A stretch of 64,000 nt of DNA from Aphrocallistes beatrix. Taxonomy: Eukaryota; Porifera; Hexactinellida; Sceptrulophora; Aphrocallistidae. Shown here piece after piece: positions 57,567-64,000 of the stretch. Under the pieces are notes generated by a model. That model saw only the letters and a program-made list of their open reading frames with translations, was not told the origin of the DNA and did no database searches. The stretch covers positions 10,761,524-10,825,523 of the forward strand of contig OY725488.1 in the NCBI GenBank assembly GCA_963281255.1, in the 5' to 3' direction. Position 1 is the stretch's first letter. Each line of letters starts with the position of its first letter. A program made the position numbers and the translations under genes.

Positions 57567-57803
57567 TTTCAATTTGTTTTTCCAATTGTTAATTGCTTTC
57601 TCATTTCTATATTTATAATATGTGCTACACGGTTGGGCGTAGCCAGGATTTTGTACTGGGGGAGGTTCTGAGCGAGTGAAGCGAACAAATAAGGCCCCCG
57701 ATAATGCTTTCAAATCTTAGACCCTGAAATTTCGATCCACAGCTATTCTAACCATCTATTGAGCAATAATTCTGATCTTAGTTATCTTATTATTCATTTA
57801 TTT
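56302..57803 (-). repeat. Right arm of inverted duplication (partner 52098-53702)
   Basis: Inverted match to 52098-53702. Homology ends at TACCTCGTA (56302-56310), inside the transporter coding sequence. Confidence 0.9.
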
Positions 57804-59917
57804 TGATGCATAAAATTCAAGACAAGGCACTTAAATCTTCCTATTCTCCGCATAAATCCCTCAAAGCGCGCCAAGAGGGGACTTTTGAGATGCACCAACT
57901 TACAAGGTCTTTTTACAAAATTTCCAACCCTAATCCTTCGCAGAAGCATAACTCATCTATTTTCATGAATCTTATCATGAACTGCTCAGAGTTGGGTTAG
58001 GAATTCTTTGCGAGTCACAAGGGATACTTTAACTTCAAGGCATCATAACTGATCTCAATTCAGCATCAAGATAGCATGAAAACTCACTGAGTTATGCTTC
58101 TCAAAGGATTGCGGTTGGAAATCTTGCAAAAGACCACTTTGCAAAATGTTACTCCATGTTTTTATTACATCCATCATTTATGGATTGTAGGGTCCCAAAA
58201 CGATAGCTTTTTAGGATTAGGGAGCCCCAAAACTCGGGAACCACAAGCGCAATTACAGGTGCGCACCATCAAGGGTGAGCACCACCATCTTAAGTGGAGC
58301 AGCATTTATCAAATGCACACCTCTACATGATCATCTTCATCATAATGACCACCCAACAGAATAAATATTTCTTCACTATAACTAAAAGTTATATGAATAT
58401 GGAATAAGTACAGTGGAATTCGCTTATTAGCAATATTGCTCTATTGGCAACCAAGTTTCTGGTTCCAGGTGTAGATTTTGCATTCATTATGTTCCCCTAT
58501 TAGCAACTTGGCAACTTGGTCTTCCCCAAACGAATGTCATGTCCTTCACTGCGAAAGAAATCAGCAGTTGTGCCTTAAGTGGTAACACTTGATGGTGGTG
58601 GTGGTGGATCAAAAAAGAAAGTGATGATGCGGTTTCTTGGGTTCTCAGGAGTTTTGACCCATGGACAATATCGATAGGACGGTCTGTTAGCAGAGAACGA
58701 CATTGGTAAGCATGGCCGAGGGCTCCTTTCCGCATAAGTCCCTGAGATGGTACGAATCCGCTTCCCATGACAGCCCCAAAGGCCTGATCACTAGAGGACG
58801 GCCAGGTTCCCTAGGATGAGAGGTGTGATGGTCTCAGTACCTTGACAGTATACATAACCGCAACATGTAATGATCACTGGGTGGGATATCGCTCAATATT
58901 TCATAGCGGGTGGGCGCGGCATATACTTTTGTATAATAGGCTGAGCAATTCCCGGTGGCCGCGTTCCCGTCTAAAATGTCCCTGGTTGTGCCTATATAGC
59001 TGTTGATAAATTGGGTGTGGTTAAATTTAAATAATGAAAATTGGTGAATAATTCAGTTTTAACACGATCAAAGTCAAAATTATTTCAAAGTTTATCCCAA
59101 ATCATTGTAAAATATTAGTATGATTCATTAATTTCTAATATTACCCAGTTTTGAAAGAATATAATCATACATTGGAATTTCTTCGAAAATAGATTATTCT
59201 CATTTCGACTGATTCATCTTTTTATTAATGAGTTAGTCGACTTAGATTAGGGGAGGAATCTATACACTTTAATACATTATTACAAGAATTGGGATTGAGT
59301 TACTTTGTAAGTATTCAAAAATGTTTTCTTAAACATGTTCCATTCAAACAACGCATTTATATTTAATGATATAGGTATATTCATGAAAAGATCCAATTTA
59401 GTACGGAGAATAAAGTAGTGTATATGAGGTAATTCCCTCAACCTTATTTTCCATACGTATATAGCGATATTGCTACAAAAAATATCGTAATGAAAAGTCA
59501 ATCCTTGATCAATAATATGTTAGAATTGAGGCAATAAGATTCTGTAATTTTATGAAAAATTGGAATGTACGGTTCATAACAACCTATTTAATAAATTACC
59601 AAGTAGGCATTCTTTCAATAAACATCACACACCGCGTTTGATAATTATAAAAACTTGTAATATCAAATTGCAATTCACAAAAATCTTTCGCAATGTATGC
59701 AGCAGTCGCTATCGACAAATTTGAATCATGTAGTATAATGGTCTCGAGAGATAGAAGAGTAGACCACAGTAACAACACAATAATTTTGTTACACATTTAT
59801 AAGCACATAGCGATGTCTGCGCTTGGTAATTTGCTCTATCTGTGCAACAGGATGAAAGGAAATGCATGATTGCAGCTTGAGTTCAATTCTCAGTGTCTTT
59901 GGCTACCGTGTAAAACA
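57804..59917. other. Gene-free stretch with dispersed repeat
   Basis: A pogo-like end (CAGTGGAATTCGC) lies at about 58411. Around 58480-58860 is a diverged repeat related to 48860-49080 (shared AACGAATGTCAT, TGCCTTAAG and GGACGGCCAGGTTCCCTAGG-like blocks). A TGGTGG microsatellite sits near 58593. No gene was recognised. Confidence 0.45.
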
Positions 59918-59925
59918 TATAAATA
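59918..59925 (+). promoter_or_regulatory. TATA box of transporter copy c
   Basis: TATAAATA 51 bases before the start codon at 59969. Confidence 0.6.
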
Positions 59926-59968
59926 TGGGAATGAGAAAACAACAAATATTGGAAGAACAAATACAATA

Positions 59969-61489
59969 ATGTTAGACTCTAGAAGCAAAGATAAAAAGAA
60001 ATCTCATCCAAGAATAATTCCAGTCCTTATACCCACGGTAGCGGCAAATATTGGAACGTTCTTCATTGGATATAGTGTCGGGTATCCTTCTCCAATTGAG
60101 GATGACATTAAGAATCTAGGAATTCTTGATAGCATCACTTATCCCATCTTTAGTTCATTCCAGTACTTCACTGCAATATTTGGAGCAATTCTTGTGTATT
60201 TTCTTGTCGAATCATTTGGCAAAAAGGCACTCCTCATCATCTTCACAATTCCTAATGCTCTGGGCTGGCTGCTGATTGCATTCGGGTATAATTGGGTCAT
60301 TATGCTTTTGGGTAGAAGTCTGACTGGTATTGCATACGGTGCTATTAGTTGCCTAATCTCTGTGTATGTAGCAGATCTATCTCCCACTAGCCTGAAGGGA
60401 TTCTACGGGAGCTTTTTCATTCACATGTTCCTTCTTGGCACTCTATCAAGTCACTTTTTAGGCATATTCTTAACATTCAGATGGTTGGCAGTGGTATGCA
60501 TATTTGTTCTTTTCATTCAGGTATTGCTGCTCTTCCTCCAACCATATTCTCCGAACTGGTTAGTGACACAAAAACAAGAAAAAAGAGCCCTGAAAACTCT
60601 CCAATATCTAAGAGGTCCTTCTCATGATTCCAGAGCAGAATTTGATGAGATTAAGCATGTCGTAAAAGAGAATTTTTCGGACACTTTCTGCCTGCGATTC
60701 GCTACATTATTTAAAGAGACAAACTATCTGAAGACTATTTTCAAAGTAGCGCTTCTTTTTGCATTCCTCGAATTGACAGGTATTACAATTGTGGGTACGT
60801 ATTCTGCTACCATTCTAAAGACCAGTCGCTTAATTCCTGCCAAGATAGCCTCACTCATCCCCACTTGTGCTCAATGGATCGCTGCATTCCTTTGCACCTT
60901 TTTGGTCGATAGGATTGGAAGAAAGATTCTGTTGATAATGTCTTCTCTTGGAGTTGCACTCAGTCACATCATTAACTCTGTCTACTTTTTCGGGATCGAT
61001 CGCCTATGGTCTCACTGCCACACTAGCATGACTAACTCGTCCTATCCAATTCTCTCCAACAGTGGAGTGAACAGTAGGGTTTTCTGTGACTACATTTCTT
61101 TGCTCCCTGTTATTGCACTGATTGTTCTTAGGGCGTCTTATGGATTTGGATGGGGTCCCATTCCATGGATTGTGATGGGAGAATCTCTGCCAATCAAGGT
61201 TCGATCGATCGGTGCTAGTGTCTCAGTTTTATTTTTTCTCTTTTTTTCCGGATTCCAGATTTTGCTGTTCCCATACCTCGTAGTACTGCTCGGAGCTTAC
61301 GTTGTGTACCTAATCTTCCTGTTGATTAATATCTTGAGTGCAATATATGTGTTGATGTTCATTCCAGAAACGAAGAACAAAAGTTTGGAAGAGATTGAAG
61401 TTTTGTTTGAGGGACAAACATTCTTTCTACCCTTCAAGTGTCGCAATCTTTTCGAAAAGAGCTACGTCTACGTGGTAAATAAAGACTAG
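59969..61489 (+). CDS. SLC2-family sugar transporter (intact copy c)
   Basis: 506 residues in one exon from the ATG at 59969; the frame is open 33 codons upstream without an ATG. About 12 membrane helices. Family signatures: SPIEDDIKN after TM1, FGKK (TM2-3 loop), GRSLTGIAYG (TM4), PYSPNWL and LQYLRGPSHD in the central loop, DRIGRKILL (TM8-9 loop), GWGPIPWIVMGE (TM10), IPETKNKSLEEIE after TM12. This pattern matches SLC2A6/8 and arthropod trehalose-transporter-like carriers; the substrate (hexose or disaccharide) is not decided by sequence. It is the only undamaged member of the a/b/c group. The poly(A) signal is at 61662-61667. The protein ends in VYVVNKD. Confidence 0.9.
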   Translation: MLDSRSKDKKKSHPRIIPVLIPTVAANIGTFFIGYSVGYPSPIEDDIKNLGILDSITYPIFSSFQYFTAIFGAILVYFLVESFGKKALLIIFTIPNALGWLLIAFGYNWVIMLLGRSLTGIAYGAISCLISVYVADLSPTSLKGFYGSFFIHMFLLGTLSSHFLGIFLTFRWLAVVCIFVLFIQVLLLFLQPYSPNWLVTQKQEKRALKTLQYLRGPSHDSRAEFDEIKHVVKENFSDTFCLRFATLFKETNYLKTIFKVALLFAFLELTGITIVGTYSATILKTSRLIPAKIASLIPTCAQWIAAFLCTFLVDRIGRKILLIMSSLGVALSHIINSVYFFGIDRLWSHCHTSMTNSSYPILSNSGVNSRVFCDYISLLPVIALIVLRASYGFGWGPIPWIVMGESLPIKVRSIGASVSVLFFLFFSGFQILLFPYLVVLLGAYVVYLIFLLINILSAIYVLMFIPETKNKSLEEIEVLFEGQTFFLPFKCRNLFEKSYVYVVNKD

Positions 61490-61661
61490 TCTCAAGACTC
61501 CCTAAACAGTTCTGTTTGCTCATTCCTCTGTTAGAAGAAAAGGTTTCATCATAGCTTGCAATTTTGTGTGAAATGTATCGTTGTGGTAGAATTAGTTGGT
61601 AGAACAACTTTCATTTGCCATTATGACTTGATCTTTGCGGATTTGTATATATCTTGTATAA

Positions 61662-61667
61662 AATAAA
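61662..61667 (+). terminator. Poly(A) signal of transporter copy c
   Basis: AATAAA about 170 bases after the stop codon. Confidence 0.6.
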
Positions 61668-62904
61668 GCTGATTATCTGTGCAATATTTGTCAATAATTA
61701 GCAACTCTCTGTCGTCTACAGCTGGTTCATGAGGAAAGCTGTATGATGCTCGGGAGTCCATACTTTAAAACATTGGAGTAGGAGCATTTTTTCGTCTGAC
61801 GGTGCTAACTACCCAACTGGGGGTCTGGCGGCGTTATAAGTCTCCCAGTGGGGTCCAGGGAAAAAGCCCCTGGAAACTGACGATATTTTTTCATTATTTA
61901 GTAACTTATCTCGTGTTTCATTATTTCATTCTAGAGATATAATATAGTTCCTAGAACACTCCCTCTCTTCGGTGTAATAAGTTTCTGATATCAAGGTGGA
62001 CCTATTCTTAACCATGATGGGTACGCTGTATACTTCAGTAATTTATAATTATAGATTGATAAAATCGGTGAGTGGCTCTTAGAATGGCTGTCCTCATTCG
62101 TTCTGCATTTGATTGGTTTAATAATTTAAAAATGTAATTTATTTATTCTCCTTTATATGATTACCATAGGTATTCAGTTTTTCAAAAGTAATAGAAAAGT
62201 TGGGGGTGGGGAAAACAGTAGAAATATTCTAAAATTGTCATTATTTCGATAATCGCAGCAACTATTGATGGAGGGTAACGATAAACACAAAAGAATGTAA
62301 ATTTAGCATCCTTTTATAGTTAAAAACTAATAATTAAACATAAAATCGAGATTTTTCAGGCACTCCTTAGCTCTAAAGCTCTAAATAAAAGTGGGTAACC
62401 ATCGACACCTATGATTTTTAGTATTAATTTTGTTTTATAAATTGATATATCAGTGATGTTAGCAATGACACTTTTAAAAAAAGCATGTTGAGATTTGAGT
62501 CTATTTCACGATTCTGTCATTAGATCGGAAACTCTTAAAAAGTGGGGCGACCATGGTCGCCCCTGTCTACCCATTTACCTCTCAACCGCCTCTGTATACC
62601 CACTTGCTGCCCCATGTTTGACAGCCTTGATCGCCAGACAATATTTAAATGATTCTTTTAATAGATACAATCGTATACAGGGTTCTCAATCCTGAAAGAG
62701 TTCACAAATCGTGATATTTTGACACAAATCATGAGAATTGAGAAGCATGTCAATAAATACAAGTAATCAGAAACTAGCATATAATTTTCTTGGTCTGCCT
62801 CTTCTAATGTTTTTTTAGGGGAAGCCATGGCCCCCCTCCCCCCTCCATTCCTATGCCTATGGTTCCATTTTATGAATATTTGTTGCGGGTTTAATGTCAC
62901 GAAT
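61668..62904. other. Gene-free stretch
   Basis: A fragment at 61735-61790 (GCTGTATGATGCTCGGGAGTCC) is related to 48900-48940. A short GC-rich hairpin GGGGCGACCATGGTCGCCCC lies at 62544-62563. No gene was recognised. Confidence 0.45.
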
Positions 62905-63330
62905 AGAGCGGGTTTCTGCTTACAAAGAGCTAAGACTAGAGATATATCAAGTATTCTAAACACAGTCTAGCACAGTTGTTTTGTTAAGTAATTGAGAATT
63001 AAACAATATGCAGCTTTGCCAAATATGTTTTTGTGGGTATTTGCTGATTATTAATGTAGCTTTCATGGATGCAAGAGCAGTTCGTACATCTACAATACCC
63101 GACTGTCGAATATTTTACATCCAGACCAGCAGCTTTACAAGTGCTATGTTAGTGTAGATGCACGAATTGCTCTTGCATCCATGAAAGCTACATTAGAATC
63201 AGCGAAACACCCGCAATAACATAATTTGAAAGCTGCATCTTGTTTAATTCTCAATTACTTAACAAACAACTGTTCAAGATTGTGTTTGGAATAATTCATA
63301 TTCTCAAATATAATCTCTTTGTAAGCAGAA
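62905..63330. mobile_element. Palindromic MITE
   Basis: GGTTTCTGCTTACAAAGAG at the left pairs with CTCTTTGTAAGCAGAAACC at the right. TTAAGTAATTGAGAATTAAACAA and GATGCAAGAGC blocks also pair, giving arms of about 200 bp. A related half-copy lies at 51605-51745. Confidence 0.8.
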
Positions 63331-63345
63331 ACCGACGAGGTGCCT

Positions 63346-63996
63346 GCATTAGTGCGAATTTCTAGAGTTGGCATTAGTTCTACTCGATTTATGGAGAGTT
63401 GGCATTAGTTCTACTCGATTTATGGAGAGTTGGCATTAGTTCTACTCGATTTATGGAGAGTTGGCATTAGTTCTACTCGATTTATGGAGAGTTGGCATTA
63501 GTTCTACTCTACTTTGGAGAGTTGTCATTAGTTCTACTCTACTTTTGAGAGGGTTGTTATTAGTTCTACTCGAATTTTGGGAGAGTTGGCATTAGTTCTA
63601 AATAATCAATTCTTGATTTTTACTCATTGTTATGCTTCCAAACCTCACAAAATTAAAATGCCACTTTCAGGGTCAATTTGACACTTTCAAACTTAAAATG
63701 CCTACTTTCACTTTCTGCGATTATTTTCTCCGCAACCATATTTCCGTTAACGAATGTCTACTCTCTATAAAAAAGAGTAAAACTAATGCCAACCCTCCAA
63801 AACGCGAGTAGAACTAATTACAACTCTCTCAAAAGTAGAGTAGAACTAATGCCAACCCTCTAAAAAATCAAGTAGAACTAATGCCAACTCTCTAAAAAAT
63901 CGAGTAGAACTAATGCCAACTCTCCATAAATCGAGTAGAACTAATGCCTACTCTCCAAATTCGCACTAATGCCGACCTCCAAATTCGCACTAATGC
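63346..63996. mobile_element. Fold-back element with tandem-repeat arms
   Basis: TGCATTAGTGCGAATTT starts the element and its complement ends it (about 63980-63996). The left arm is six to eight units of a 31-bp repeat (GAGTTGGCATTAGTTCTACTC + ATTTATGGA). The right arm has the complementary units (GAGTAGAACTAATGCCAAC). The centre, about 63600-63770, is unique. Arms built of short tandem repeats are the defining shape of fold-back transposons. Confidence 0.85.
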
Positions 63997-64000
63997 AGCG

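Noticed and set aside
61490-62900. tRNA or other structured RNA genes
   Set aside because: The GC-rich hairpin at 62544-62563 lacks a cloverleaf context and A/B boxes; no tRNA was convincingly seen here or elsewhere in the window.

Overview
The window is AT-rich animal DNA. It has spliced genes with GT-AG introns, AATAAA poly(A) signals, TATA-box promoters and many short inverted-repeat transposons. The gene set (a FES-type F-BAR/SH2 tyrosine kinase, an NLR with a death-fold-like N-terminus, DNA polymerase nu, SLC2-type transporters) and motifs such as a run of ATA followed by TTTATATAGCGC point to a marine invertebrate, perhaps a sponge or cnidarian. I cannot name the species.

Layout. 0-6.3 kb: a 3'-truncated second copy of the FES kinase gene sits between two direct copies of a 1.26-kb repeat. 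8.3-11.6 kb: an intronless 1114-residue NLR gene. 12.7-15.2 kb: minisatellites and MITEs. 15.75-19.43 kb (minus strand): an apparently whole eight-exon gene joining a gypsy/Ginger-type DDE integrase to a USPL1-like isopeptidase. 20-23 kb: MITEs and fold-back repeats. 23.37-43.25 kb (minus strand): a complete six-exon POLN gene encoding 1029 residues. Its fourth intron is 15 kb long and carries the full-length FES kinase gene and three SLC2-like transporter genes. 44-50 kb: a hAT transposase remnant and a 3.5-kb long inverted repeat. 52-57.8 kb: two disabled SLC2 transporter copies facing each other as an inverted duplication, with part of the long inverted repeat between them. 59.9-61.5 kb: the intact transporter of that group. 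62.9-64 kb: two more palindromic elements.

Functionally, POLN is a DNA-repair polymerase, FES a membrane-curvature-linked signalling kinase, the NLR a probable innate immune sensor, and the SLC2 genes hexose- or disaccharide-type carriers. They are not an operon; what joins them is local duplication, inversion and probable gene conversion. The most unusual items are the integrase-isopeptidase fusion, the gene-filled POLN intron, the truncated FES duplicate, the mosaic transporter copies and the tail-to-tail transporter pseudogenes that could form a hairpin RNA.

All calls come from reading the sequence and translations. No database search was run, so family names rest on recognised motifs and exon joins on reading-frame continuity.
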